Shown one piece after another: positions 1 to 8,705 of a DNA stretch of 64,000 nt. The DNA comes from Microlunatus panaciterrae. GTDB taxonomy: Bacteria; Actinomycetota; Actinomycetes; Propionibacteriales; Propionibacteriaceae. Each line of letters begins with the position of its first letter. Within the stretch, counting starts at the first letter, position 1. The position numbers were made by a program, and so were the translations under genes. The notes beneath the pieces were generated by a model. That model did not search any database and was not told the origin of the DNA. It saw only the letters and a program-made list of their open reading frames with translations. The DNA is taken from positions 682,001 to 746,000 of the forward strand of contig NZ_JAFBCF010000001.1 of NCBI RefSeq assembly GCF_016907535.1, written 5' to 3'.

Positions 1-670
1 CCGCGACCAGGCGGCGCTGACGACGACCCGTGACGATCTCGGTGACCGCTTCGTACCGGTGCTGGGCGACGTGTCCGAGCGGGCGGCGCATGAGGATGCC
101 TGTGCCACGGCACAGCAGCGCGCCCGGCTCCAGGTCTGGGTCAACAATGCCGGCATCGAGAAGCCGACCAGCGCAGCGACGCTGGACGATGCCGTGATGC
201 GGGCCATCATCGACGTCAACCTGATCGGCACCCTGCTGGGATGTTCGGTCGCCGTGGCAGCCATGCGCGAGCAGGGAGGCAGCATCGTCAACATGTCCAG
301 CATCCACAGCCTGGTCGGCTTTCCGGAGTCCTTTGTGTATGCCTCGACCAAGGGGGGCATCGATGCGCTGACCAGGCAGCTCGCCATCGAGGAGGCGCAC
401 CGCGGGATCCGCTGCAACGCCGTCCGTCCGGGGGCGGTCAACACTCCCCTCACCCAGTCATTCCTGGACGCGGCAGAGGACCCGGACGCGCTGCTGCGGG
501 AGTACGCGGAGTTGCACCCGATCCAGCGGCTGATCGAACCCGTCGAGATCGCGCGGGTGGTCGCCTTCCTCGCCTCCCCGGACGCCTCCTTCATCAACGG
601 GGAGTCCGTCACGGTCGACGGTGGAGCGACCGCCCGCTGCTTCGCCTACCCGCCTGTCGAAGGGCCCTGA
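1..670 (+). CDS. SDR-family oxidoreductase, 5' end cut by window
   Basis: NAD(P)-dependent short-chain dehydrogenase/reductase. The reading frame is open from base 2, so the start and the glycine-rich dinucleotide motif lie upstream of the window. Visible are the NNAG motif after beta-4, the catalytic serine (NMSSIHS), the YxxxK pair (Y-A-S-T-K), the C-terminal RP-G segment and the usual ending with VDGG. The substrate is not readable; the adjacent alpha-galactosidase/sugar-acid locus suggests a sugar dehydrogenase (inference). The last residues (PPVEGP) and the stop codon lie inside a dispersed CCTGTCGAAGG repeat, so the native C-terminus may have been altered by repeat insertion. Confidence 0.88.
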   Translation, partial: RDQAALTTTRDDLGDRFVPVLGDVSERAAHEDACATAQQRARLQVWVNNAGIEKPTSAATLDDAVMRAIIDVNLIGTLLGCSVAVAAMREQGGSIVNMSSIHSLVGFPESFVYASTKGGIDALTRQLAIEEAHRGIRCNAVRPGAVNTPLTQSFLDAAEDPDALLREYAELHPIQRLIEPVEIARVVAFLASPDASFINGESVTVDGGATARCFAYPPVEGP

Positions 671-744
671 GCCTGTCGAAGGGACCTGCGCCTGTCGAAG
701 GCCCCCCACACGGAGCCTGCCGAAGCGCCCTGAGCCTGTCGAAG
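653..744. repeat. Cluster of CCTGTCGAAGG repeats
   Basis: Five copies of CCTGTCGAAGG or close variants begin at about 653, 672, 690, 716 and 734, often extended to CTGAGCCTGTCGAAGG. The same element recurs in the opposite orientation at about 1308-1400 and in both orientations at 29,251-29,412. It behaves like a REP-type dispersed intergenic repeat. The first copy supplies the end of the upstream SDR gene. Confidence 0.8.
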
Positions 745-846
745 GGCCCTCCCGCCCTAATCCAGATGGTTCTCTTGCCGTCCAGGGGTGGCGCGTTGGG
801 AGAGTCGCTCAAGCACTGCGACTTCTCGCCGACCGCGGCGCCCCAA

Positions 847-1140
847 AAGTCGCGTTCTGTTGAGATTTTCAGCCGGGATCGGCGACATTGCCCGTCAGAA
901 CTCGCGTTCTGTCGAGTTCTTGATCGGATCGCCGCAAATGTCGCGTTCTGTCGAGATTTCGACGCGATCCGCGACGTGGGCCCGCCAGAACTCGCGTTCT
1001 GTCGAGTTTCTGGTCGGGTCAACGCAAAAGTCGCGTTCTGTCGAGATTTCGGCCCCGGTACGCGACTTTGCCCGTCAGAACTCGCGTTCTGTCGAGTTCT
1101 TGATCGGGTAACGCAAAAGTCGCGTTCTGTCGACATTTCA
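847..1140. repeat. 90-bp tandem repeat array with alternating TCGCGTTCTGTCGA cores
   Basis: Seven copies of TCGCGTTCTGT(C/T)GA start at 850, 902, 941, 992, 1031, 1082 and 1120. They alternate between type A (preceded by AAAAG or CAAATG, followed by GATTTC or similar) and type B (preceded by CAGAAC, followed by GTT). Spacing alternates about 51 and 39, giving a 90-bp higher-order unit. Type B can fold as CAGAAC-TCGC-GTTCTG or as AACTCG-CGTTCTGT-CGAGTT, two mutually exclusive hairpins. Open frames through the array are by-products of the repeat. No coding role is seen. Confidence 0.85.
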
Positions 1141-1304
1141 CCCCGGGAGCCGCGACCTTGCACTGGGTGGTGGAGCGCACGAATCGGCGCGTCATCGAGC
1201 GACCCGGTCGTACTTCACGCTCCCGGTGCACGTGAGTTCAGCCATGACGCGCTGATTTTGGTTGCCGACGGGTAGCTGGTGTCGAGCCTGTCGAGGGGCG
1301 TTGC

Positions 1305-1402
1305 GAGGTGCTCTTCGACAGGCTCAGAGCACGTACAGAGGATGCTCTTCGACAGGCTCAGAGCGCGTACGAGGTGCTCTTCGACAGGCTCCGAGCACGT
1401 CT
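1305..1402. repeat. Three GCTCTTCGACAGGCTC(A/C)GAGC repeats
   Basis: Three copies of CTCTTCGACAGGCTC with complementary flanks (GCTCT...AGAGC), so each copy can form a small hairpin. This is the reverse orientation of the repeat at 653-744. It abuts the 3' end of the convergent alpha-galactosidase gene. Apart from the repeats, I see nothing else in 1141-1304. Confidence 0.75.
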
Positions 1403-3342
1403 CAGAGTGCAGTGAGGTGGACGAGGGTGGAGGTGCGGTCGGCGGGAAGGGGGATGCCGTCGGCGAGGAGGGTGGCACCATCGCAGTCTGAGGCGGTGGA
1501 GGCTCCCAGGTCCAACACCGTGACCCGATAGGTGCCGCTGGGGTCGAGGCCGAGGGGGCGCACCGGTTCCCAGCCACCGGCGGGGGGAAGTCGGAATGCG
1601 GCCACCACGTGCTCGTCACCGGAGGTCAGCTGGAAGGCCGGCAACCGGTGGCCCTTCTCCTCCCGCAGCGGCTGTGCGCCCAGCGGCACCAGCACTCCCC
1701 GTTCGAGGATGGGCCGGATGACGTCCTGGTAGGCGCGGACATGCTGCGCCAGCCGGTCCAGCAGGTCGGGCCGCATCTCGGTCAGACGGGCCGCGATGCC
1801 GAACCGGTGCAGCATCGCCGCCTGGACCTTGGCGTCGAACTGCTCGGCGCTGATCAGGCTGCCGGAGTAGTCGACCTTCTGGAACCGGTGCTCACCACGC
1901 CATTCACTCTGCACCCAGTGCAGGATCTGGCGCGGTGGCAGCAGCCGGGCCGCGCCCCACAAACAGGCCAGGTGGTGCTCGGTCCAGTCCGGGTCGGACA
2001 GGAACAGGCAGTCCACATGTTCGGCCAGGCCCAGGTCGATGCGCAGTCCACCCGACGAGCAGGCCTCGAAGACGGTGTCCGGGAACTCCGCCTTGAGCAT
2101 GTCGAAGACGCGGTAGAGGCCCTCGTAATGGCGGACCAGGCCCTCACCGGGCAGGTGCCCATGGTCGTCGCGATCACAGCCCAGACCCGGGTCGAGGTTG
2201 AAGTCCCACTTGATCCAGCGTGCCCGTGTGCTGGTGATCAGCCGCCGTACGGTGTCGGTGACGAAGTCCCGAGCCGCCGGCGAACCAAGACACACATACC
2301 CGAGGAACGCGGGTTCGGACCCCACCGCCGACGACGTCGCCATCAGCTCCGGGTGCAGCCGGCGGAGCTCGGCCTTGACACCGACGGCCTCGGCCTCGAT
2401 CCAGATACCGAAGTCGATGCCACGTCGGCGCGTCTCGTCGGCGAGCCAGGTCAACCCGTGCGGGAACCGCGCGAGGTTCACCAGATGCCAGTCACCGCGC
2501 TGCTCGACCCAGTTGGAGTCGACGGCGGAGTCGCCGAACCAGCCGGCGTCCAGCACCGCGACCTCAAGACCCAGCTCGGCCGCCCGGCCGGCATTGTCCA
2601 GGAAGACGTCCTCGGTGATCTCCTGGTCCTCGTACGGCCACCAGTGGTTCCACTCGGTCAGCAGGGGTGGACCGGCGGGCACCCGGGTCAGGGCCTCACG
2701 CACCAGCTCGGCGGACGCCTCAGCCGTGCTGTCACCCCAGCTCACGCTGACGGCCGGCAACTCGATCGTCTCGCCGGCCGACAGCCGGAGGCTGAGATCA
2801 TCGGGATGGAGTCCGACCGTGAGCCGGTGGCCGTGGGGAGGCAGCGGTGTGGAGAGGATCTGCCAGTTGCCGCTCCAGTGCGGCGAGACGACCACAGAGC
2901 CCGTCTCGCTCTCGACGGCGAGCCACGGGTCGGCGCCCTGGGACGACCGGCCGGACAGGACGGCCAGCACCAGTTCGGTCTCGGGGTCGAACTCCATCGG
3001 CTCATACTCCAGCCCCCAGCTGCTGCTGAACCCGTGGACAGCGTCGACAGACTCGCTGAGCTCGAGTGACAACGGCTGCAAGCACGACAGGGAGACCCCC
3101 TGGTCGCCGCGGTTGGTCAACGAGGTGGTGGCCGTCAACGCCTGGCCCGAACGCTCCACCCTGGTGGTCGCCACCACCTGACCCGCGATGCTGGTCACCT
3201 TGGACGATCCGTCGCCGTTGTCGACCGGCTCGTCGTGGACCCATTCGGGCCGAGCGCCGTCCACCTCGACTCGACGCAGATAGCTGATCTTGAACGGCAC
3301 CTTCTGCACCTGCTCCTCCAACGCGTCGTGATTCGATGTCAT
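1402..3342 (-). CDS. Alpha-galactosidase, glycoside hydrolase family 36
   Basis: Hydrolyses terminal alpha-galactosyl residues (raffinose- or melibiose-type oligosaccharides), probably in the cytoplasm because no signal peptide is present. An N-terminal beta-sandwich (about 1-210) precedes a TIM barrel. The barrel carries the GH36 nucleophile motif KWDFN (Asp near residue 380) and the acid/base motif SSGGLRID (Asp near 436), followed by SDPDW. The start is set at the ATG at 3342. A TTG at 3348 is in frame but would overlap the upstream dehydrogenase stop (3345-3347). It is the last gene of a transporter-dehydrogenase-hydrolase operon reading from 7704 downwards. About 646 residues, slightly short for GH36. 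Confidence 0.9.
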   Translation of the reverse strand: MTSNHDALEEQVQKVPFKISYLRRVEVDGARPEWVHDEPVDNGDGSSKVTSIAGQVVATTRVERSGQALTATTSLTNRGDQGVSLSCLQPLSLELSESVDAVHGFSSSWGLEYEPMEFDPETELVLAVLSGRSSQGADPWLAVESETGSVVVSPHWSGNWQILSTPLPPHGHRLTVGLHPDDLSLRLSAGETIELPAVSVSWGDSTAEASAELVREALTRVPAGPPLLTEWNHWWPYEDQEITEDVFLDNAGRAAELGLEVAVLDAGWFGDSAVDSNWVEQRGDWHLVNLARFPHGLTWLADETRRRGIDFGIWIEAEAVGVKAELRRLHPELMATSSAVGSEPAFLGYVCLGSPAARDFVTDTVRRLITSTRARWIKWDFNLDPGLGCDRDDHGHLPGEGLVRHYEGLYRVFDMLKAEFPDTVFEACSSGGLRIDLGLAEHVDCLFLSDPDWTEHHLACLWGAARLLPPRQILHWVQSEWRGEHRFQKVDYSGSLISAEQFDAKVQAAMLHRFGIAARLTEMRPDLLDRLAQHVRAYQDVIRPILERGVLVPLGAQPLREEKGHRLPAFQLTSGDEHVVAAFRLPPAGGWEPVRPLGLDPSGTYRVTVLDLGASTASDCDGATLLADGIPLPADRTSTLVHLTAL

Positions 3343-3344
3343 GA

Positions 3345-4409
3345 TCAACCCACCAGCTCGGTGGTGGCCCGGGACTGGGCCAGGCTCGGTTCCGGACTGA
3401 GCAACACTTTGCCTACCGCACTGCCACCCAGCAGCCGCTCGTACCAGAGCTGACCCTCGGCCAGGTCGGCCTGCACCACCTCGCCGCGGAACCTGAGCTG
3501 GCCGCTACACAGCAGCGCCAGCGTTTCGGCGAAGTCCCGACCGCTGTAGGCGAAAGAGGTCTGGCAGTTGATCTCACGCCTGATCAGCTGCCGCACGGGC
3601 AGTACGGCGTCCGGCTCGTGCAGACCGACGAACATGACGTCACCGCCGGGCCTGGCGCAGGCGGTCGCCGAAGCCCTGGTCTGCTGGGTCCCGACAGCGT
3701 CGAAGACGGCGTCCACCCCCAGACCCGACGTTTCAGCCAGCAACGACTCCAGCAGCTGTGCGGGTTCGGCGGACAGCAGCCGACCGCCCGAGGCCTCAGC
3801 CGCCGATACCCTGCCGGCCACCGTCTCGGTGAACCACACCGACTCGACGCCGTGCAGCCGCAGCACCTCGATCACCAGCAGCCCGATCGGGCCGGCGCCG
3901 ATCACCAGGGCCGTCCCACCCGGGCGGACCTGGGTCCGTCGGACGGCTCGCCAGGCGCAGGCCGCCGGCTCCGTGAAGACACCGGCGAGTGGCTCTGGTG
4001 CCGCCTCGAGTGACAGCAGCGCCGAGGCCGGCACCACGACCAGCTCGGCGTTGCTGCCGTGCACGTGGGCGCCGAGCAGCTCACGCTCGGTGCAGACGTT
4101 CTCGTGTCCCCACCGGCACAGCCGACACCGGCCACACGGTCGTAGCGGGTTCGCCGTCACCATCGTGCCGATCGGCAGTCGCGACCCGGACGCCACCGCC
4201 GAGCCGTAGTCGACCACCCGCCCGACGAACTCGTGCCCGAAGATGAGCCCCGGATGGCGAAGACCATCGTCGCCGCGGAAGCCGCCGAGCTCCGAACCGC
4301 AGATCCCGGAGTGCGTCACCGCGACCAGAGCGTCGTTGGGCCCAGGCTCCGGCTCCGCGACGTCCCGCACCTCGAAACGCCCCGCCGCTGCCAGCACCAG
4401 TCCTCGCAT
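3345..4409 (-). CDS. Zinc-dependent medium-chain alcohol/polyol dehydrogenase
   Basis: NAD(P)-dependent MDR-family dehydrogenase. It has the catalytic-zinc Cys (GICGSE), the GHE motif, the four-cysteine structural-zinc lobe (PCGRCRLCRWGHENVC) and the Rossmann motif GAGPIG. I prefer the ATG at 4409 (MRGLVL) because GGAG lies nine bases upstream; ATGs at 4418 and 4424 are in frame. Position between a sugar-binding protein and an alpha-galactosidase suggests oxidation of a galactose-derived sugar or sugar alcohol. The exact substrate cannot be read from the sequence. Confidence 0.87.
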   Translation of the reverse strand: MRGLVLAAAGRFEVRDVAEPEPGPNDALVAVTHSGICGSELGGFRGDDGLRHPGLIFGHEFVGRVVDYGSAVASGSRLPIGTMVTANPLRPCGRCRLCRWGHENVCTERELLGAHVHGSNAELVVVPASALLSLEAAPEPLAGVFTEPAACAWRAVRRTQVRPGGTALVIGAGPIGLLVIEVLRLHGVESVWFTETVAGRVSAAEASGGRLLSAEPAQLLESLLAETSGLGVDAVFDAVGTQQTRASATACARPGGDVMFVGLHEPDAVLPVRQLIRREINCQTSFAYSGRDFAETLALLCSGQLRFRGEVVQADLAEGQLWYERLLGGSAVGKVLLSPEPSLAQSRATTELVG

Positions 4410-4478
4410 GTCTGCCATCTCCATCTGGTCGTACTTCGGTGGTGTTTCGAGTGAGCTGGCCCGGCCGGCCCGACAGGC

Positions 4479-5807
4479 TCAGGAGAGCAGGTTGGTGGCG
4501 TCCTTCTGCATCCTGGCCGCTGTTGCCTGTGGAGTGGCCCTGTTGTTGAGCAGCTCGTCCATGGCAGGACCGAAGACCTCGTTGAAGATCTGCTGCATGT
4601 TGGTGGTGTAGATGTCGCCGATCTGCGCCTTCGGGATCGCCGTCATGGCTGCCTCGAAGCCGTCCGGCATCCCCGACACCATGTCCTTCGACGTCCTCGC
4701 CTCGTTCTGCAACGGGATCCAGTCGTGGTCCTTCGCCATCTGTGACTGGAACTTGGTGGCGCTCCAGATCGCAAAGGTCTGCGCCGCGGTCAGTGCCTTC
4801 GACTGCTTCGGGATGACCCAGCCGCCCAGGAAGTACGGGGCGATGCTCTTGCCCTGCCACTTCGGCAGCGGCGCCACACCCCAGTTGGCCTTCATCTGCT
4901 TGAACGAGGCGATGTTCCAGGTCCCATCCGGCATCATCGAGACGTTGCCGGCGACGAAGGCACCCGACTCCTGGCTGATGGCCGCCCGCTGGTCGGGGTT
5001 GGGCGCGACCTTCTTGGTCCACATCAGGTCCTGGACGAACTTCATCGCCTCGACGTTGCGCGGGTCGTCCAGGGTGAACTTGGTGGGCTCCAGCGGCTTG
5101 TCCGCGAACGCGGTGCCGGCCGCCCAGGAGAGCGACTGCAGACCCCACCAGACGCCCAGGGTGCCGATGTCCAGGCCCCAGCGGGTGACCTTGTCGCCCT
5201 TCTTCTTCTGCAGCTTGCCGGCAGCCTCCACGACCTGGTCCCAGGTCCAGCTGTCGTCCGGGTAGCTCAGACCGGCCTCGTCGAAGTGGTCCTTGTTGTA
5301 GTAGAACGCGATCGTCTGGATGTTCTCCGGAATCGGGAACAGATCCTTGTTGTCGAACTTCCACGGCTCGTACAGGTTGACCGGGTACTTGGCGGGATCC
5401 ATCATGTCGGTCTTGTCGATCACCGGCTGGTTGTCCTGCAGCAGGTTCTTCTTGTAGTGCGCGTAGGCCTGGACGTCCCAGTAGTAGATGTCGAACGGCT
5501 TGTGGGCCGCGTACTGCAGCTGGATCTTCTGCCAGTACTGGTCGTACGGCAGGAACGTGATCTTGGCCGTGAACTTGTCCTTGAACTCCTCGTTGAACAG
5601 CTCGACGCGCTTCTTGAAGTTCGCATCGATCGTCGGCCCGTTGGTCCAGGCGTAGATCGTGAGGTCTTTGCTGCCGACGATCTTGCCGGAGGCATCACCG
5701 GAACTGGTACCGGTGCTGTTGTCACCGCTGCATCCGGCAAGAGCAAACGCTCCCCCGGCAGCGAGGGACGCCAGCAGTGCCCGCCTGGACAGGATGGGAT
5801 CGATCAT
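4479..5807 (-). CDS. Sugar ABC transporter substrate-binding lipoprotein
   Basis: Extracellular solute-binding protein (family 1 type) for an oligosaccharide importer. The N-terminus SRRALLASLAAGGAFALAGC is a lipoprotein signal with a twin-arginine-like RR and a lipobox LAGC; the mature protein begins at that Cys. The body has the usual binding-protein segments, including a conserved aromatic-rich interface region. AAAGG lies seven bases before the ATG. It is third in the operon, downstream of both permeases. The linked alpha-galactosidase suggests an alpha-galactoside as substrate (inference). Confidence 0.9.
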   Translation of the reverse strand: MIDPILSRRALLASLAAGGAFALAGCSGDNSTGTSSGDASGKIVGSKDLTIYAWTNGPTIDANFKKRVELFNEEFKDKFTAKITFLPYDQYWQKIQLQYAAHKPFDIYYWDVQAYAHYKKNLLQDNQPVIDKTDMMDPAKYPVNLYEPWKFDNKDLFPIPENIQTIAFYYNKDHFDEAGLSYPDDSWTWDQVVEAAGKLQKKKGDKVTRWGLDIGTLGVWWGLQSLSWAAGTAFADKPLEPTKFTLDDPRNVEAMKFVQDLMWTKKVAPNPDQRAAISQESGAFVAGNVSMMPDGTWNIASFKQMKANWGVAPLPKWQGKSIAPYFLGGWVIPKQSKALTAAQTFAIWSATKFQSQMAKDHDWIPLQNEARTSKDMVSGMPDGFEAAMTAIPKAQIGDIYTTNMQQIFNEVFGPAMDELLNNRATPQATAARMQKDATNLLS

Positions 5808-5839
5808 GGTTCAGCCTTTCTTGACTGGAGTAGTGGTGG

Positions 5840-6742
5840 TCATCGATTGACGCCGCTCATCGAGATGCCCTTGATGAAGTAGCGCTGGGCGCTCAGGAAG
5901 AGCACCACCGAAGGGATGGCGGCAAGGGTGGTTGCGGCCATGGTCAACTGCATCTGGGGCCCGATCCGGGGCGAGCCCTGGAAGTAGGACAGTGCGACCG
6001 AGACGGTCCATTTGGTGTCGTCGGTGAGATAGATGACGGGTCCGAAGAAGTCGTTGTAGGCCGCGACGAAGGTGAACACGGTGACCGTCGCCAGCACCGG
6101 CCGGCTCAGCGGCAGGAAGATCGACCACCAGATCCTCAGGTAGCCGGCACCGTCGATTCGCGCGGCGTCCTCCAGCTCACGTGGGATCCCGAGGTAGAAC
6201 TGCCGGAACAGGAAGATGAAGAACGCCGATCCGAAGAAGGCCGGCAGGATCAGCGGCTTGAACGTGTTGATCCAGCCGATGTTGTTGAAGGCGATGTAGG
6301 TGGGCACCAGCGTCACCGTGCTGGGCAGCATGATCGTCGCCATCAGCACCAGGAAGATGGTGTTCTTGCCTGGGGCGCGGAGCCGGGCGAAGCCGTAGGC
6401 GGCGAAGGAGCAGGACAGCATGGTCCCGAACATCACCCCGGCGACGATGGTGGCGGTGTTCAGGAAGTATCTCTGGAAGGGCACCAGGGTGACGACGTCC
6501 TTGTAGTTCTGCCACCGCGGCTTGAAGAACCACTTCGGGGGGTTGACGAAGACGTCCGTCCCCTCCTTCAGCGATGTCAGGAGCATCCAGAACACCGGCG
6601 TCAGCACGACGAAGGTGCCGATGCAGAGCACCAGCAGCCTGACCGTGGTTCCCAGCGGCAGTGGCCTGCGGCGGCGGGTGGCTGCGGGGGCCTTGGCGGT
6701 CGCGGCTTCGGGCGACGAGGCTCCGGTGGTCCCGTCAGTCAC
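5840..6742 (-). CDS. Sugar ABC transporter permease, MalG type
   Basis: Inner-membrane permease with about six transmembrane helices. The cytoplasmic EAA loop near residues 195-215 contains DAARIDGAGYLRIWW, the contact point for the ATPase. The start is a GTG overlapping the stop of the upstream permease by four bases (GTGA), so translation is probably coupled. The N-terminal tail is rich in Ala, Thr and Arg before the first helix. It pairs with the upstream MalF-type permease. No ATPase gene lies in this operon. Confidence 0.92.
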   Translation of the reverse strand: MTDGTTGASSPEAATAKAPAATRRRRPLPLGTTVRLLVLCIGTFVVLTPVFWMLLTSLKEGTDVFVNPPKWFFKPRWQNYKDVVTLVPFQRYFLNTATIVAGVMFGTMLSCSFAAYGFARLRAPGKNTIFLVLMATIMLPSTVTLVPTYIAFNNIGWINTFKPLILPAFFGSAFFIFLFRQFYLGIPRELEDAARIDGAGYLRIWWSIFLPLSRPVLATVTVFTFVAAYNDFFGPVIYLTDDTKWTVSVALSYFQGSPRIGPQMQLTMAATTLAAIPSVVLFLSAQRYFIKGISMSGVNR

Positions 6743-7704
6743 TTGTCGTCACTCGCTTCCGAATGGACCCAGTAGGGCATCGAGCGGAAGATCAGCAGGG
6801 TCAGGACCATGATGATGGCGAAGGTGACCCAGGCGATCGCGGAGGCGTAGCCCATCTTCAGGTAGGAGAAGGCGTTCTGATACAGGTAGAGCGGAAGCAG
6901 CAGCGTGGAGTTGTTCGGCTTGCCGCCAGTCAGCACGAACGGCTCGGCGAACACCTGCAAGCTGCCGATGATGCCCATGATCAGGTTGAAGAAGGTCACG
7001 TTGGACAGCATCGGGATGGTGATGTGCACGACCTGCCGGAACCGGCTGGCTCCGTCCACCGAGGCGGCCTCGTACAGCTCGGGCGGCACTCCCTGGAGGC
7101 CGGCGAGATAGATCAGCATGGTGCCGCCGAAACCCCACATACTGGTGATGATCAGGGCCGACAGCGCGTACCTCTCGCTGGTGAGCCAGGGGGGTCCATC
7201 GATGCCGATCTTGCCCAGCATCACGTTGATCAACCCGTAGTCGCCGTTGAACATCCATTTCCATACCATCGCCACCGCGACCCCGCTGATCACCGTCGGC
7301 AGGTAGTAGGCGGAGCGGAAGAAGCCCATCGCCGGGATCTTGGCGTTCAGCAGCAGCGCCAGCAGGAAGCCGATGATCATCACCAGCGGCACACTGACCA
7401 CGGAGTAGGTGATGGTGACCCGCAGGGACTTCAGGAAGATCTTGTCGCCGACCAGCTTGGTGAAGTTCTCGGCCCCGACCCATTGGGGAGCGGACAACAT
7501 GTCATAGCTGGTGAAGCTGAGCAGCAACGAGGCGATCATCGGCCCGAGGGAGAACAGCAGGACTCCGATGATGGCCGGCGCCATGAAGATGTAGGCCCAG
7601 CGCGCCTCGCGGCGGCGCATCGGGAACGAACGCGCTCCTCGCACGAGCCCGGCAGCCGACGTGCTCGGGGCCGGGAGGGGTGGTTGCACACGGGTCCCTG
7701 TCAT
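6739..7704 (-). CDS. Sugar ABC transporter permease, MalF type
   Basis: First gene of the catabolic operon; six predicted membrane helices after a short cytoplasmic arm. The EAA loop carries EAASVDGASRFRQVV near residues 220-235. GGAGG lies about ten bases before the ATG. It forms a heterodimer with the following MalG-type permease. Transcription starts in the divergent intergenic region shared with the IclR regulator, which is the likely controller. Confidence 0.92.
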   Translation of the reverse strand: MTGTRVQPPLPAPSTSAAGLVRGARSFPMRRREARWAYIFMAPAIIGVLLFSLGPMIASLLLSFTSYDMLSAPQWVGAENFTKLVGDKIFLKSLRVTITYSVVSVPLVMIIGFLLALLLNAKIPAMGFFRSAYYLPTVISGVAVAMVWKWMFNGDYGLINVMLGKIGIDGPPWLTSERYALSALIITSMWGFGGTMLIYLAGLQGVPPELYEAASVDGASRFRQVVHITIPMLSNVTFFNLIMGIIGSLQVFAEPFVLTGGKPNNSTLLLPLYLYQNAFSYLKMGYASAIAWVTFAIIMVLTLLIFRSMPYWVHSEASDDK

Positions 7705-7738
7705 CAGTAGACCGCCTCCTCCGGCGCGAACATCATCG

Positions 7739-7764
7739 TTCGGTTAATCGGAACACCGTTCCTA
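7739..7764. promoter_or_regulatory. Candidate IclR operator in divergent promoter region
   Basis: GGAAC-ACC-GTTCC (7750-7762) is a perfect 5-bp inverted repeat. It overlaps a second one, GTTC-GGTTAATCG-GAAC (7739 onward). It lies between the divergent permease operon and the IclR gene, where an autoregulating IclR protein normally binds. The assignment is by position and symmetry only. Confidence 0.5.
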
Positions 7765-7835
7765 TTCTCAGCAATTCCTCATAGTATGTGTCTGCGAGAG
7801 CGACGGGTCAAGCCCAGGACGACGAAAGGTGCGAG

Positions 7836-8705
7836 ATGACCTCTGACGGATCCCCGGCCAACGGGGTCAGCCGCGTGCTGGCGATTCTCCAGTCCGTCGC
7901 CGAGCATCCCGACGGCATGACAGTCGGACAGGTCGCTCGCGAGTTTGGCGCACCCAAGTCCAGCGTCCACCGGGCCCTGGCCGCACTGGTGCGCTCCGGA
8001 CTGGTCCGCCAGGATGCCGACGCCCGCTATCACCTGGGCTTCCTCTTCCTGCGCCTCGCCTTCGGCTACCAGTCGGTCCGGCAGTCCCACCTCGACGTGG
8101 AGGACGTGTTGCGCAGCCTTGCCGACGAGTTCGGGGAGACCACCCACTACGGCGCACTCATCGGCTCGGAGATCGTCTACCAGGCCAAGGTGGCGCCGCG
8201 GAACGCCTCCTTCCAGATGACCTCGGTCGTCGGCGGCACCAACCCCGCCTACTGCACCGGGCTGGGCAAGGCGATCCTGATGCACGAGCTGATCGAGCGT
8301 GCTGACGTGCAGGCGTTCGTCGACGCGCACGGACCGTTGGCACCGCGGACTCAACACACCCTGACCACCGTCGACAGCCTGTACGAGACCCTGCGGACCG
8401 GACGGGAACGTGGTTATGCGATGGATCTCGAGGAGAACGAGATCGGGATCAACTGCATCGCCTTCCCGCTGTTCCTCGACTCCCCGTTCCGACCGACCGG
8501 CGCCATCAGTATCAGCGGTGTGCGGCAACGGATCGACGCCCGTCAGCTGCAGGAGGCGGCCCCGCGCATCCGCGCCGTCATCGAGGGGCACCTCGGCGAC
8601 GTACTGCATCCCGCAGCCCTGGCCGATGTCGACGTCGACGAGGCTGACCTACCACTCCCCCGATGTTCGAACACCCGACCAGAAATGAGGAAGAGGGACG
8701 CATGA
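7836..8705 (+). CDS. IclR-family transcriptional regulator
   Basis: N-terminal winged helix-turn-helix (about residues 10-70, with GMTVGQVAREFGAPKSSVHR as recognition region), then a GAF-like effector-binding domain (about 85-270) with the family's TGLGKAILM segment. The ATG at 7836 is chosen because AAAGG stands six bases before it; a GTG at 7788 is in frame but lacks a ribosome site. Likely local regulator of the divergent sugar operon and of the genes behind it, with a sugar acid as a plausible ligand. Its stop overlaps the next start (ATGA). Confidence 0.9.
   Translation: MTSDGSPANGVSRVLAILQSVAEHPDGMTVGQVAREFGAPKSSVHRALAALVRSGLVRQDADARYHLGFLFLRLAFGYQSVRQSHLDVEDVLRSLADEFGETTHYGALIGSEIVYQAKVAPRNASFQMTSVVGGTNPAYCTGLGKAILMHELIERADVQAFVDAHGPLAPRTQHTLTTVDSLYETLRTGRERGYAMDLEENEIGINCIAFPLFLDSPFRPTGAISISGVRQRIDARQLQEAAPRIRAVIEGHLGDVLHPAALADVDVDEADLPLPRCSNTRPEMRKRDA

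Noticed and set aside
847-1140. CRISPR array.
   Set aside because: Spacers between repeats are themselves repeated (90-bp unit) and no cas gene is present.
609-1275. Repeat-rich open frames of 184-344 codons on both strands.
   Set aside because: They translate the repeats and have no domains or ribosome sites.
1609-3069. Plus-strand frame of 486 codons opposite the alpha-galactosidase.
   Set aside because: The opposite strand has a complete GH36 enzyme with catalytic motifs; this is its mirror frame.
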